From the NCBI RefSeq assembly GCF_003234815.2, contig NZ_CP126279.1, positions 310,001-374,000 of the forward strand: a stretch of 64,000 nt of DNA, given 5' to 3'. Origin of the DNA: Curtobacterium sp. MCBD17_035 (lineage in GTDB: Bacteria > Actinomycetota > Actinomycetes > Actinomycetales > Microbacteriaceae). Below, in pieces: positions 1-8,526 of this stretch. The position numbers were made by a program, and so were the translations under genes. The notes under the pieces are model-generated. The model saw only the letters and a list, made by a program, of their open reading frames with translations, ran no database searches and was not told the origin of the DNA. The stretch's first letter is position 1. Each line of letters starts with the position of its first letter.

Positions 1-182
1 AACCCGAGGACGGTGAACCCACGGTCGCCGTACCGGCGCTGGAGTTCCTCGAGCTGCTCGTACTGCGGCGCGAGGCCGCATCGGGAGGCCACGTTCACCA
101 CGAGGACGACCTTGTCGGTGAACGCGCCGAAGGTGGTCTGCTCGCCCTGGAGCGTGGTGATCGGGATGTCGGTGAGGGTCAC
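1..182 (-). CDS. Glutathione peroxidase family protein (N-terminal part, runs off the window)
   Basis: Read on the minus strand, the first 60 codons start VTLTDIPITTLQGEQTTFG and contain VVNVASRCGLAPQYEQL, the signature of the GPx/BtuE thiol peroxidase family. The peroxidatic residue is Cys (in ASRCGL), not selenocysteine. These cytoplasmic enzymes reduce peroxides, in bacteria usually with thioredoxin. The GTG at 182 is the only sensible start because a TAG in the same frame lies three codons upstream of it. The gene is divergent from glmS; its C-terminal part, with the expected Gln and Trp catalytic residues, lies beyond base 1. Family assignment is firm, the substrate is not. Confidence 0.9.
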   Translation of the reverse strand, partial: MTLTDIPITTLQGEQTTFGAFTDKVVLVVNVASRCGLAPQYEQLEELQRRYGDRGFTVLG

Positions 183-289
183 GGGCCGAAGCTAGACCCG
201 GCAGCTGGGCGCCGTGCGTGTCCCCGGACCGGCGACCGGCAGGGCGATCGCGCGACGCCCGTGCGGCGGGCTCCCGGCCGCGCACCCCA

Positions 290-295
290 TAGGAT
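290..295 (+). promoter_or_regulatory. Probable leaderless promoter -10 box of glmS
   Basis: TAGGAT ends 7 bases before the glmS ATG, so transcription would begin at or next to the start codon. There is no Shine-Dalgarno sequence in between. I see no convincing -35. Confidence 0.55.
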
Positions 296-302
296 CGAGC
301 GC

Positions 303-2150
303 ATGTGTGGCATCGTCGGGTACGTCGGCAACGGCAGCAGTCTGGGGGTCCTCCTCGGCGGACTGGGTCGGCTCGAGTACCGGGGGTACGACTCCGCGGG
401 CGTCGCCGTGATCGACGCCGCGGGCGACCTCGAGTCGCGCAAGCGGGCCGGCAAGCTGCAGGTCCTCAAGGACGACCTGCAGGCCGACCCCATGACGGAC
501 GGCCGCACGGGCATCGGCCACACGCGATGGGCGACGCACGGCGGCCCGACCGATGGCAACGCACACCCGCACCTGGCCGACGGTGGCAAGTTGGCGCTCA
601 TCCACAACGGCATCATCGAGAACTTCGCCCTGCTCAAGGACGAGCTCCTGGCCGAGGGTGTGACGTTCCACAGCGAGACGGACAGCGAGGTCGCGGCGCA
701 CCTGGTCGCGCGGGAGTTCCGTGCCGGCCACGACCTGACCGAGGCGATGCGGCGGACGGTCGCCCGGCTCGACGGCGCCTTCACGCTGCTCGTCGTGCAC
801 GCGGACGAGCCGGACGTCGTGGTCGGCGCCCGCCGCAACTCGCCCCTGGTGGTCGGCCTGGGCGACGGTGAGAACTTCCTCGGCTCGGACGTCGCGGCCT
901 TCGTGTCGCACACCAAGCGCGCGCTGGCGATCGGGCAGGACGAGATCGTCACGATCCGCCCCGATGCCGTCACGGTGATCGGGTTCGACGGCACGCCCGC
1001 GACCGCGAGCGAGTTCGAGGTGTCGTGGGACGCGTCCGCAGCCGAGAAGGGCGGCTGGTCGAGCTTCATGGCGAAGGAGATCAGCGAGGAGCCCGAGGCG
1101 GTCGCGAACACGCTGCTCGGCCGCGTGCACGACGGCGCCGTGACCCTGACGGACCTCGAGCCGATCGCGGACCGCCTCGCCCAGGTCGACCGCGTCATCG
1201 TGATCGCCTGTGGCACCGCGGCGTACGCCGGGATCCTCGGCAAGTACGCGATCGAGCAGTGGGCGCGGGTCCCGGTCGAGGTCGAGCTCGCGCACGAGTT
1301 CCGGTACCGCGACCCGGTGCTCGACGAGCGGACCCTCGTCGTGTCGATCAGCCAGTCCGGCGAGACGATGGACACCCTGATGGCGGTCAAGTACGCCCGT
1401 GAGCAGGGTGCCCGCACGCTGTCCATCTGCAACACCCAGGGCGCGACGATCCCGCGCGAGTCCGACGCCGTGCTGTACACGCACGCGGGCCCCGAGGTCG
1501 CCGTGGCCTCGACGAAGGCGTTCCTGGCGCAGGGCGTCGCGCTGTACCTGCTCGGCCTGCACCTCGCGACGCTCCGGGGCACGCTCACGCCGGAGCAGGT
1601 CGCGGCGCAGGTCGCGGAGCTCGACGCGCTCCCGGCGAAGCTGCAGCAGACGATCGAGGACGCCGCCTCGGTGACCGAGCTCGCGCGCTGGATGGCGGAC
1701 ACCCGGAGCGTGTTGTTCCTCGGGCGCCACGTCGGCTACCCCATCGCCCTCGAGGGGGCGCTCAAGCTCAAGGAACTCGCGTACATCCACGCCGAGGGCT
1801 TCGCCGCGGGCGAGCTCAAGCACGGCCCGATCGCGCTCATCGAACCGGGGCAGATCGTGTTCGTCATCGTGCCGAGCCCCCGCGACGAGCGGTCGCTCCA
1901 CCCGAAGGTCGTCTCGAACATCCAGGAGATCCGGGCCCGTGGGGCGCGGGTCATCGCGATCGCGGAAGAGGGCGACGCGGCCGTCCTGCCCTACGCCGAC
2001 GAGGTCCTGCGCATCCCGCTGGCGACGCCGCTGTTCGAGCCGCTCCTGGCGGTCGCGCCGCTGCACATGTTCGGGATGGAACTGGCGGCGGCCAAGGGGC
2101 TCGACGTGGACCAGCCCCGCAACCTCGCCAAGTCGGTGACCGTCGAGTAG
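303..2150 (+). CDS. glmS: Glutamine--fructose-6-phosphate aminotransferase (isomerizing), GlmS
   Basis: Makes glucosamine-6-phosphate from fructose-6-phosphate and glutamine, the first step towards UDP-GlcNAc for peptidoglycan. The 615-residue protein begins MCGIVGYVG; Cys2 becomes the N-terminal nucleophile of the Ntn glutaminase domain (about 1-225) after Met removal. Two SIS sugar-isomerase domains follow (about 290-430 and 460-600), with SISQSGETMDT in the first, and the C-terminus PRNLAKSVTVE is the typical tail. A longer frame opens at 261, but the required Cys2 fixes the start at 303. acpS follows after 4 bases. No glmS ribozyme is visible upstream, as expected for an actinobacterium. 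Confidence 0.98.
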   Translation: MCGIVGYVGNGSSLGVLLGGLGRLEYRGYDSAGVAVIDAAGDLESRKRAGKLQVLKDDLQADPMTDGRTGIGHTRWATHGGPTDGNAHPHLADGGKLALIHNGIIENFALLKDELLAEGVTFHSETDSEVAAHLVAREFRAGHDLTEAMRRTVARLDGAFTLLVVHADEPDVVVGARRNSPLVVGLGDGENFLGSDVAAFVSHTKRALAIGQDEIVTIRPDAVTVIGFDGTPATASEFEVSWDASAAEKGGWSSFMAKEISEEPEAVANTLLGRVHDGAVTLTDLEPIADRLAQVDRVIVIACGTAAYAGILGKYAIEQWARVPVEVELAHEFRYRDPVLDERTLVVSISQSGETMDTLMAVKYAREQGARTLSICNTQGATIPRESDAVLYTHAGPEVAVASTKAFLAQGVALYLLGLHLATLRGTLTPEQVAAQVAELDALPAKLQQTIEDAASVTELARWMADTRSVLFLGRHVGYPIALEGALKLKELAYIHAEGFAAGELKHGPIALIEPGQIVFVIVPSPRDERSLHPKVVSNIQEIRARGARVIAIAEEGDAAVLPYADEVLRIPLATPLFEPLLAVAPLHMFGMELAAAKGLDVDQPRNLAKSVTVE

Positions 2151-2154
2151 TCCC

Positions 2155-2523
2155 GTGATCATCGGCATCGGTGTCGACGTCGTGGACCTCGGTCGGTTCG
2201 CCGGGGTCCTCGAGCGCACGCCCGCGCTCCGACGTCGCCTGTTCACGCCGGCGGAGCTGCTGCGGGACGGCGAGCCCCGCCCCACCGCCTCGCTCGCCGC
2301 CCGCTTCGCGGCCAAGGAGGCCCTGATCAAGGCGTTCGGCACGAGTGCGGGACTGAGCTGGCAGGAACTCGAGGTCGTCGCGGACGACCAGCGTGCACCG
2401 TCGCTGACCCTGCACGCGGGGGCCCAGGCGGTGGCCGACGCGCGTGGCGTGACGGCCGTCCATCTGTCACTGTCGCACGATGGACCGATCGCGACGGCGT
2501 TCGTCGTCATCGAAGGGAACTGA
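2155..2523 (+). CDS. acpS: Holo-[acyl-carrier-protein] synthase
   Basis: Transfers 4'-phosphopantetheine from CoA to the acyl carrier protein for fatty acid synthesis. The 122-residue length is normal. The N-terminus MIIGIGVDVVDLGRF carries the metal-binding Asp8, and AARFAAKEALIKAFG carries the conserved Glu/Lys of the second metal and CoA site. It starts with GTG only 4 bases after glmS, so the two are almost surely co-transcribed. In related actinobacteria an nnr (NAD(P)HX epimerase/dehydratase) gene often follows; none is present here, and the alanine racemases come next. Confidence 0.96.
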   Translation: MIIGIGVDVVDLGRFAGVLERTPALRRRLFTPAELLRDGEPRPTASLAARFAAKEALIKAFGTSAGLSWQELEVVADDQRAPSLTLHAGAQAVADARGVTAVHLSLSHDGPIATAFVVIEGN

Positions 2524-2619
2524 GGAGTTGACCGACCATACGTGGAGGCCGCGCGGGAGCGCGCGGCCGACCCAGCACGCCGGGGCCGAACCGAGCCTCC
2601 CGTCCGTGGTGGTGACCCG

Positions 2620-3705
2620 GTGAGCGCGTTCACCGGCGTCACCGTCGACCGGGAGGCCCTGATCGCCAACTACGCGACGCTGGCCGAGCGGGTGGCACCG
2701 GCGGGTGTGATCGCGGTCGTCAAGGCCGACGGGTACGGGCACGGCGCCGTCGAGGCGGCACGCGCCTTCGTCGACGCGGGCGCGGAGTGGCTCGGCGTCG
2801 CGGACGTCGACGAGGCCCTCGCGCTCCGGCGCGCGGGCATCGACGTGCGGATCCTCGCGTGGCTGCACGCCCCGGACGAGGACTTCGTGCGCGCCGCGTC
2901 CGAGGGCATCACGCCAGCCGTCTCGTCGGTCGAGCAGCTCGCCGCGGCAGCCGGCGCGGAGGTGCCCGCGGTCCACCTCGTCCTCGACACCGGCCTGAGC
3001 CGCAACGGCGCGGTCGAGTCCGAGTGGCCCGAGCTCTTCGCCGCTGCCGCGGCGCTGCCGCGGACACGGGTGGAGGGCGTCATGTCGCACCTGGCCAACG
3101 CGTCCCGCGAGGACGACCTCGCCCAGGACGCCGCCCTCGACCGGGCGCTCTCGGCGCTCGCCGCTCACGGGATCGTGCCCGAGGTCGTCCACCTCGCGGC
3201 GAGCGCGGCGTCGATCGCGGTGCCCGAGACGCGACGCGACCTGGCCCGGATCGGCCTGTCCCTGTACGGCCTGAGCCCGTTCGCGGACCGGACGTCCGCC
3301 GAGCTCGGACTCCGCCCGGCGATGACGGTCACGGCGTCGGTCCTCCGGACGATCCGGGTGCCGGCGGGGCACGGTGTCTCGTACGGCTACACCCACCGCA
3401 CCGAGCGCGAGACGACGCTCGCGATCATCGGACTCGGCTACGCGGACGGCTTCGACCGTGGCTTCGGCAACCGGGTGTCGGTGTCGATCGGCGGCCGACG
3501 CTTCCCGGTGGTCGGCCGCGTGGCGATGAACGCGATGCACATCGACGTCGGCGACGCGGAGGTCGCGGCGGGCGACGAGGTCGTCCTCTGGGGCGACCCG
3601 GCCACCGGGGTGCCGTCCGTCGAGGAATGGGCGGCCGCCATCGGCACGATCAACTACGAGGTGGTCGCACGACTCGGCCCCCTCCTGGCGAGGAGGACGA
3701 CGTGA
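2620..3705 (+). CDS. alr: Alanine racemase paralog 1
   Basis: PLP-dependent fold-type III enzyme that interconverts L- and D-alanine for peptidoglycan. The 361-residue protein has the PLP lysine in VVKADGYGHG (Lys35), the opposite-face catalytic tyrosine in GVSYGYTH (Tyr255) and the cofactor arginine in DLARIGLSLYG. The open frame reaches back to 2542, but homology starts near SAFTGVTVDREAL, so the GTG at 2620 is chosen. Oddity: the C-terminal loop that normally reads C/A-M-D-Q reads AMNAM here (Asn304 in place of Asp), whereas the next gene keeps AMDQ. The stop overlaps the start of the second racemase by 4 bases. Both could be active, or one may have drifted in specificity. Confidence 0.93.
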   Translation: MSAFTGVTVDREALIANYATLAERVAPAGVIAVVKADGYGHGAVEAARAFVDAGAEWLGVADVDEALALRRAGIDVRILAWLHAPDEDFVRAASEGITPAVSSVEQLAAAAGAEVPAVHLVLDTGLSRNGAVESEWPELFAAAAALPRTRVEGVMSHLANASREDDLAQDAALDRALSALAAHGIVPEVVHLAASAASIAVPETRRDLARIGLSLYGLSPFADRTSAELGLRPAMTVTASVLRTIRVPAGHGVSYGYTHRTERETTLAIIGLGYADGFDRGFGNRVSVSIGGRRFPVVGRVAMNAMHIDVGDAEVAAGDEVVLWGDPATGVPSVEEWAAAIGTINYEVVARLGPLLARRTT

Positions 3706-4880
3706 GCGCGCCGCTCCGCGAGGCCGTCGTCGACCTCGATGCGTACCGGGCCAACATCGACCTCCTGCGGTCGTGGATGGACCCGGTCGAGGTCATGGTG
3801 GTCCTCAAGGCCGACGGGTACGGACACGGCATGGTGCCCCTCGCGCTCACCGCGGTCGACGCGGGCGTCCGCTGGCTCGGGGTGCTCACGGTCGAGGCAG
3901 CCCTGCGGCTGCGCTCGGTCGGTGTCGGCGAGGACGTCCGGTTGTTCGCGTGGCAGCACGACCCGGACCTCGACCCCCGGGACGCCGTGGACTCCGGTGT
4001 CGACCTCGGGGTGTCGAACGTGGCCGAGCTCGACCGGATCGTCGCGGCCGTGACCCAGCGGCCGGCGCGCGTGCACCTCGGGGTCGACACGGGCCTCCAC
4101 CGCGACGGCGCGACGCCGGACCGGTGGCCTGCGCTCGTCGAACGTGCCCGCGACGCCCAGCGCGCCGGTGCGATCGAGGTCGTCGCCGCGTACACGCACC
4201 TCGCGGAGGCGTCCGACGACGACGACGCCGCGGCGGTCGCCGTGTTCACCGAGGCGGTCGACGCCGCCGCGGGACTCGGGCTCGAGCTGCCGATCCGGCA
4301 CGTCGCCGCCAGCCTCGCCGGCCTCGAGCGGCCCGAGTTCCGGCACGACATGGTCCGCATGGGGGCGAACACGTACGGCATCCCCGGCGCGGACGGCGTC
4401 ACCGCGGCGGACCTCGGGCTCACCCCCGTGATGACGCTCACGGCGTCGGTCGCGAAGGTCAAGCGGGTCCCCGTCGGCACGGGTGTCTCGTACGACTACA
4501 CGTACCGGACCGCCGCCGAGACCACGCTCGCCCTCGTGCCGGTCGGCTACGCGGACGGCGTGCCCCGGCGCGCCCAGGGACGGGTCGAGGTCACGATCGG
4601 CGGCGTCCGCTACCCGATCGCGGGGCGGGTGGCGATGGACCAGTTCCTCGTCGACGTCGGGGACGACGACGTCCGTGTGGGCGACACGGTCGTGTTGTTC
4701 GGCCCGGGCGAGCGCGGCGAGTCGACGATCCTCGAGTGGGCCGCGGGGCTCGACACGATCGGCGAGGAGCTCGCCTGCCGGATCGGCGGACGCGTGCCAC
4801 GGCGCTACTGCGGGCGGCACGCCGAGGAGTTCAGCCAGCGCGCCGCCGTCCTGAACCGCAGTGCGGGTGGCCGACCGTGA
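3702..4880 (+). CDS. alr: Alanine racemase paralog 2
   Basis: A second complete alanine racemase (392 residues) directly downstream of the first. It has the PLP lysine in VVLKADGYGHG (Lys36), Arg219 in HDMVRMGANTYG, the catalytic Tyr264 in GVSYDYTY and the canonical AMDQFLVDVG loop. The glycine of the usual SYG motif is Asp here. The two proteins share the whole fold but differ widely in sequence, so this is an old duplication or acquisition rather than a recent tandem copy. Start and stop overlap alr1 and tsaE by 4 bases each, which implies translational coupling. Which paralog supplies cell-wall D-Ala cannot be decided from sequence. Confidence 0.92.
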   Translation: MSAPLREAVVDLDAYRANIDLLRSWMDPVEVMVVLKADGYGHGMVPLALTAVDAGVRWLGVLTVEAALRLRSVGVGEDVRLFAWQHDPDLDPRDAVDSGVDLGVSNVAELDRIVAAVTQRPARVHLGVDTGLHRDGATPDRWPALVERARDAQRAGAIEVVAAYTHLAEASDDDDAAAVAVFTEAVDAAAGLGLELPIRHVAASLAGLERPEFRHDMVRMGANTYGIPGADGVTAADLGLTPVMTLTASVAKVKRVPVGTGVSYDYTYRTAAETTLALVPVGYADGVPRRAQGRVEVTIGGVRYPIAGRVAMDQFLVDVGDDDVRVGDTVVLFGPGERGESTILEWAAGLDTIGEELACRIGGRVPRRYCGRHAEEFSQRAAVLNRSAGGRP

Positions 4881-5395
4881 CCGTGCTGCTCGACGTCGTG
4901 GTCGACGGCACCGGGGCCATGGAGGCGCTCGGAGCCCGGCTCGCAGCGGTGCTCCGTGCGGGGGACCTCGTCGTGCTGACGGGGCCCCTGGGCGCGGGCA
5001 AGACGACCCTGACCCGCGGCCTCGGCGCTGCCATGGGCGCACGGGGTCAGGTGTCGAGCCCGACCTTCGTGCTCGCCCGGACACACCCGACGGCCCGGGG
5101 CGTCGACCTCGTGCACGTCGACGCGTACCGGCTGTCCGACCCGGTCGAACTCGACGACCTCGACCTCGACTGGGACGGCTCGGTCGTCGTCGTCGAGTGG
5201 GGGCGGGGCATGGTGGACGGCATCAGCGCGGACGTGCTCGAGGTCGAGATCGAGCGGGCGAGCGGTGCTGCGCTGCCCGGCGACGGTGCGGGCGTGATCG
5301 ACGCGGACGACGTCGACCCGGACGACGTCCCGGACGAACCGCGCCACGTGGTGGTCCGCGCCGTGGGCCCGCGCTGGGACGGCGTCACCGTCTGA
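4877..5395 (+). CDS. tsaE: tRNA t6A37 threonylcarbamoyladenosine biosynthesis ATPase TsaE
   Basis: ATPase partner of TsaB and TsaD in making t6A at position 37 of ANN-decoding tRNAs. The P-loop LTGPLGAGKTT lies at about residues 34-44, followed by the family motif SSPTFVLARTH and the VVVVEWGRG segment. The GTG start at 4877 overlaps the alr2 stop by 4 bases and is the only one that leaves the P-loop near the N-terminus. At 172 residues it is slightly longer than usual because of an acidic insertion (about residues 135-155, rich in Asp). tsaB and tsaD lie about 1 kb downstream, separated by a hydrolase gene. Confidence 0.95.
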   Translation: MTVLLDVVVDGTGAMEALGARLAAVLRAGDLVVLTGPLGAGKTTLTRGLGAAMGARGQVSSPTFVLARTHPTARGVDLVHVDAYRLSDPVELDDLDLDWDGSVVVVEWGRGMVDGISADVLEVEIERASGAALPGDGAGVIDADDVDPDDVPDEPRHVVVRAVGPRWDGVTV

Positions 5396-5466
5396 CGCTG
5401 TACGCCCCGGGTCGGCTGCGCACCATCCGTCCCCCGGGCGCACAGGTCACGATCCGGTCACACCGC

Positions 5467-5472
5467 TACCGT
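5467..5472 (+). promoter_or_regulatory. Probable leaderless promoter -10 box of the SGNH hydrolase
   Basis: TACCGT ends 7 bases before the ATG at 5480, with no ribosome binding site between them. Confidence 0.5.
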
Positions 5473-5479
5473 CGCCGCC

Positions 5480-6166
5480 ATGAAGATGCTCCCGAAAGCA
5501 ATCCTCGTGTCCATCCTCGGTGTGGCCGCGTCATCCGGCCTCGTCGGGCAGACCGCGTTCGCGGAAGCGGCCGACTCGACGGCGCCGTCCGCGGCGAACG
5601 CGACGCGACCGCACGTCGTGATGATCGGCGACTCGATCATGGCCGGCTACGGCCTCGCCAGCCCGGACCAGGCGTGGCCCGCCCTGGAGGCGGCGGACGA
5701 GCACGTCGACGTGACGAACCTCGCGTGCAGCGGTGCCGGGTTCGTCCGGGTCGGCGACTGTGGGACGGACTTCAACGGGCTCGTCGGGCAGGCCGTCGCG
5801 GCGCACCCCGACCTCGTCGTCATCCAGGCGTCCGACAACGACCAGGGCCAGAGCGCCGCTGCGATCGCCAGGGGAGCCTGGAGGACCGTGGCGCGCATCC
5901 ACGGAGCACTGCCGGATGCCCGGATCGTCGGGCTGAGCACCCTCTGGAACCAGCCCGGGCCCGCGGACCCGGTGGTCGCGGAGAGCTCGGACGCCCTGCA
6001 GGCCGCGGTGACCGCCGCCGGCGGGACGTTCATCGACGTCGGGCAGCCGCTCGCCGGACAGCCGCAGCTCCTCCAGGGGGACAGCGAGCACCCGACCGTG
6101 GAGGGCCAGCGGGTCCTCGGGGACGCGATCGCGAACGAGCTCGCTCGGGCCGGCATCAGCAACTGA
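5480..6166 (+). CDS. Secreted SGNH/GDSL-family hydrolase
   Basis: A 228-residue exported esterase-like protein. A Sec signal (MKMLPK, hydrophobic stretch, then ending around TAFAEA) is followed by block I GDSIMAGYG with Ser52 as nucleophile, a block II glycine in ACSGAGFV, block III Asn in QASDNDQ and block V DSEHP with Asp201 and His204. These are the four SGNH catalytic blocks in order. The substrate is unknown; exported members deacylate lipids or polysaccharides. The gene sits between tsaE and tsaB with its own promoter and a strong hairpin after it, so it looks like an insertion into an otherwise conserved block rather than a partner in tRNA modification. Confidence 0.88.
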   Translation: MKMLPKAILVSILGVAASSGLVGQTAFAEAADSTAPSAANATRPHVVMIGDSIMAGYGLASPDQAWPALEAADEHVDVTNLACSGAGFVRVGDCGTDFNGLVGQAVAAHPDLVVIQASDNDQGQSAAAIARGAWRTVARIHGALPDARIVGLSTLWNQPGPADPVVAESSDALQAAVTAAGGTFIDVGQPLAGQPQLLQGDSEHPTVEGQRVLGDAIANELARAGISN

Positions 6167-6172
6167 GCAACC

Positions 6173-6201
6173 CGCCGGCCGGTGCCGTGCACCGGCCGGC
6201 G
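6173..6201 (+). terminator. Stem-loop terminator after the SGNH hydrolase
   Basis: Perfect 13-bp inverted repeat (CGCCGGCCGGTGC / GCACCGGCCGGCG) with a 3-base loop, 6 bases after the stop. There is no T-tract, as is common in high-GC actinobacteria. Confidence 0.75.
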
Positions 6202-6302
6202 ACGGTGCGCCCGCGGTCGTCCAGCTCGTCCGACAGCTCGACCCCGTCCCCGCGTGCGCGGGGGAGGCGCGGGTGGGCCACCCCGCGTCCCCGCCACGAC
6301 CG

Positions 6303-6308
6303 TACGAT
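6303..6308 (+). promoter_or_regulatory. Probable leaderless promoter -10 box of tsaB
   Basis: TACGAT ends 6 bases before the GTG start of tsaB, and no ribosome binding site lies between. Confidence 0.55.
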
Positions 6309-6314
6309 GGTCCG

Positions 6315-6980
6315 GTGCTCCTGACCATCGACACGTCCGCCGGCACGGCCGTCGCCCTCGTCGACCCGGCCGCCCGGACCGTGCTCGCCGAGCGGAGCAC
6401 CGAGGACACCCGGCGGCACGCCGAGGTCGTCGGGCCCTTCCTGGCCGACGTCCTGTCGATCGCCGGCGTCACCCCTGCGGAGGTCACGGGCGTGGTCGCG
6501 GGCATGGGTCCCGGGCCGTTCACGGGCCTCCGGGTCGGGATCGCCGCGGCGCGGACGTTCGCCGTCGCGCGATCGGTGCCGTTCCTCCCGGTCGTGAGCC
6601 ACGACGCCGTCGCCGCGGCCGAGGCCGACGGCGGCCCGCTCGTCGTCCTGACCGACGCGCGCCGACGCGAGGTCTACTGGAGCGTCTACGCGGGCGGCAG
6701 CGAGGCGGCGACCGACCGGTCGGACCGGCACGGTGCCTCCCGACCGCTCCCGGTGCGGACCGCCGGGCCCGGGCTCGCGCGCCCGGACGACCTCGACGCC
6801 GTGCTCGGTGACGCCGCCGACCTGCGCCGCGTCGCCTCGGTGACGATCCCGGCCGGGCGCCTCGGACTGCTCGCCGCCGAACGCCTGGCGGTCGGCACAC
6901 CGTTCGCCGACGACGAGCCGCTGTACCTCCGGGACCCGGACGTGACCATGCCGGGTGCGCCGAAGCGGGTGCGCTCGTGA
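6315..6980 (+). CDS. tsaB: tRNA threonylcarbamoyladenosine biosynthesis protein TsaB
   Basis: Non-catalytic ASKHA-fold partner that dimerises with TsaD in t6A synthesis. The 221-residue protein begins VLLTIDTSAGTAVALVD and has the family block GMGPGPFTGLRVGIAAARTFA (residues about 70-90). The frame is open from 6273, but homology begins at the GTG at 6315, which also fits the -10 box just upstream. The stop overlaps the rimI GTG by 4 bases. It is encoded with its complex partner TsaD and with RimI, the usual actinobacterial arrangement. Confidence 0.95.
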   Translation: MLLTIDTSAGTAVALVDPAARTVLAERSTEDTRRHAEVVGPFLADVLSIAGVTPAEVTGVVAGMGPGPFTGLRVGIAAARTFAVARSVPFLPVVSHDAVAAAEADGGPLVVLTDARRREVYWSVYAGGSEAATDRSDRHGASRPLPVRTAGPGLARPDDLDAVLGDAADLRRVASVTIPAGRLGLLAAERLAVGTPFADDEPLYLRDPDVTMPGAPKRVRS

Positions 6981-7468
6981 GCTGGCGGATCCGGCCCGCC
7001 CGGCCCGACGACCTCGACGCGGTCATGCGGCTCGAGCGGACCTCCTTCCCGACCGACGCGTGGTCGACCGCGCAGATGAGGGAGGAGTTCCGCTCGCCCT
7101 ACGGCCACTACGTCGTGGCCGAGACGACCGACGAGGCACCGGAGCCGGTCCTGGTCGGGTACGCCGCGTTCTCGTCGTTGCCCGGAGGACACGACGGTGA
7201 CGTCCAGACGATCGCCGTGGCCGCCGACCACCGCGGGCAGGGCCTCGGGCGAGCGCTGTTCCGCGAGCTGCTCGACGAGGCCGCCCGCCGCGACGTGCGC
7301 GAGGTGTTCCTCGAGGTCCGTGCTGACAATCCCGTCGCGCAGGCCATGTACCGCTCGTTCGGCTTCGAGGCCATCGGCACGCGGCCGCGGTACTACCAAC
7401 CCGACGACGTCGACGCGCTGGTGATGCGGGGCTCGGTCCGGGACCGAACGACGGGAGGCACGGCATGA
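6977..7468 (+). CDS. rimI: Ribosomal protein S18 alanine N-acetyltransferase RimI
   Basis: GNAT-family acetyltransferase of 163 residues. The acetyl-CoA site is in [21 protein letters not shown] (Q/R-x-x-G-x-G/A pattern), followed by [22 protein letters not shown], the canonical GNAT C-terminal strand and helix. In actinobacteria rimI commonly sits between tsaB and tsaD, as here, with 4-base overlaps on both sides. The protein target is presumed from context; GNAT sequences alone do not prove S18 specificity. Confidence 0.9.
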   Translation: MSWRIRPARPDDLDAVMRLERTSFPTDAWSTAQMREEFRSPYGHYVVAETTDEAPEPVLVGYAAFSSLPGGHDGDVQTIAVAADHRGQGLGRALFRELLDEAARRDVREVFLEVRADNPVAQAMYRSFGFEAIGTRPRYYQPDDVDALVMRGSVRDRTTGGTA

Positions 7469-8526
7469 GCACGACGACGGACGGCCCGCTGGTCCTCGGG
7501 ATCGAGACGAGCTGCGACGAGACCGGCGTCGGCATCGTGCGGGGCCGCACCCTGCTCGCGAACGTCATCGCGTCGAGCATGGAGGAACACGCCCGCTACG
7601 GCGGGGTCGTGCCCGAGGTCGCGGCGCGCGCCCACCTCGAGGCCATGACCCCGACGCTCGAGCAGGCACTCGACACCGCGGGCGTGCGGCTCGACGAGCT
7701 CGACGCCGTCGCCGTGACCGCGGGACCCGGGTTGGCCGGTGCCCTCATGGTGGGGGTCGGCGCGGCGAAGGCGCTCGCGGTCGCGACCGGCAAGCCGCTC
7801 TACGGCGTGAACCACCTGGTCGGCCACGTCGGGGCGGACGTCCTGCGTGCCGACGGCACCGAGATCGAACTGCCGACCGTCGCACTGCTGGTGTCCGGCG
7901 GCCACACGTCGCTCCTGCTCGTGCGGGACCTCGTCGACGACGTCGAGCTCCTCGGCGAGACGATCGACGACGCTGCCGGTGAGGCGTTCGACAAGGTCGC
8001 ACGGCTGCTCGGGCTGCCGTACCCGGGCGGGCCCGAGATCGACCGAGCCGCCGCCGATGGCGACCCCTCCGCGATCCGGTTCCCCCGCGGCCTCACCCTG
8101 CCGAAGGACATGGCGGCCCACCGGTACGACTTCTCGTTCTCCGGCCTCAAGACCGCGGTCGCCCGCTGGGTCGAGCGCTGCCGCGACGACGGGCGCGACG
8201 TCCCCGTCGCCGACGTCGCCGCGAGCTTCCGCGAGGCCGTCGTCGACGTGCTCCTGACGAAGGCGCTCGCCGCGTGCCGGGACACCGGCGTCGACCGGCT
8301 CCTGCTCGGCGGGGGTGTCGTCGCGAACCGGCGGCTCCGGGCCGTGGCCGAGGAACGGTGCGCGGCCGCCGGCGTCACGCTCCGGATCCCGCCGCTCGAC
8401 CTCTGCACCGACAACGGCGCGATGATCGCCGCGATCGGGGCGCAGCTCGTGGCGTCCGGGCACGCCCCGAGCGACCTGGGGATCGCGGCGGACTCGACGT
8501 TGCCCGTGACGACCGTGCAGGTCTGA
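7465..8526 (+). CDS. tsaD: tRNA N6-adenosine threonylcarbamoyltransferase TsaD
   Basis: Catalytic subunit that transfers the threonylcarbamoyl group to A37 of tRNA. At 353 residues it is full length. Motifs: [10 protein letters not shown] near the N-terminus, [16 protein letters not shown], the metal-binding histidines in GVNHLVGH (about 117 and 121), [11 protein letters not shown], and [10 protein letters not shown] with the third metal ligand Asp. Its ATG overlaps the rimI stop by 4 bases. The last codons run into a 17-bp tandem repeat that continues past the stop. Confidence 0.97.
   Translation: MSTTTDGPLVLGIETSCDETGVGIVRGRTLLANVIASSMEEHARYGGVVPEVAARAHLEAMTPTLEQALDTAGVRLDELDAVAVTAGPGLAGALMVGVGAAKALAVATGKPLYGVNHLVGHVGADVLRADGTEIELPTVALLVSGGHTSLLLVRDLVDDVELLGETIDDAAGEAFDKVARLLGLPYPGGPEIDRAAADGDPSAIRFPRGLTLPKDMAAHRYDFSFSGLKTAVARWVERCRDDGRDVPVADVAASFREAVVDVLLTKALAACRDTGVDRLLLGGGVVANRRLRAVAEERCAAAGVTLRIPPLDLCTDNGAMIAAIGAQLVASGHAPSDLGIAADSTLPVTTVQV

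Noticed and set aside
303-303. glmS ribozyme or other riboswitch upstream of glmS
   Set aside because: Only about 120 bases separate gpx and glmS, no ribozyme core is visible, and the -10 box abuts the start codon.
179-2669. Very long minus-strand open frames (507 and 825 codons) opposite glmS, acpS and alr1
   Set aside because: They mirror well-supported genes and have Arg/Ser/Pro-rich, repetitive translations; this is the usual artefact of GC-rich DNA. The same holds for similar long frames opposite xfp, efeO, the LuxR-family gene and glpD.
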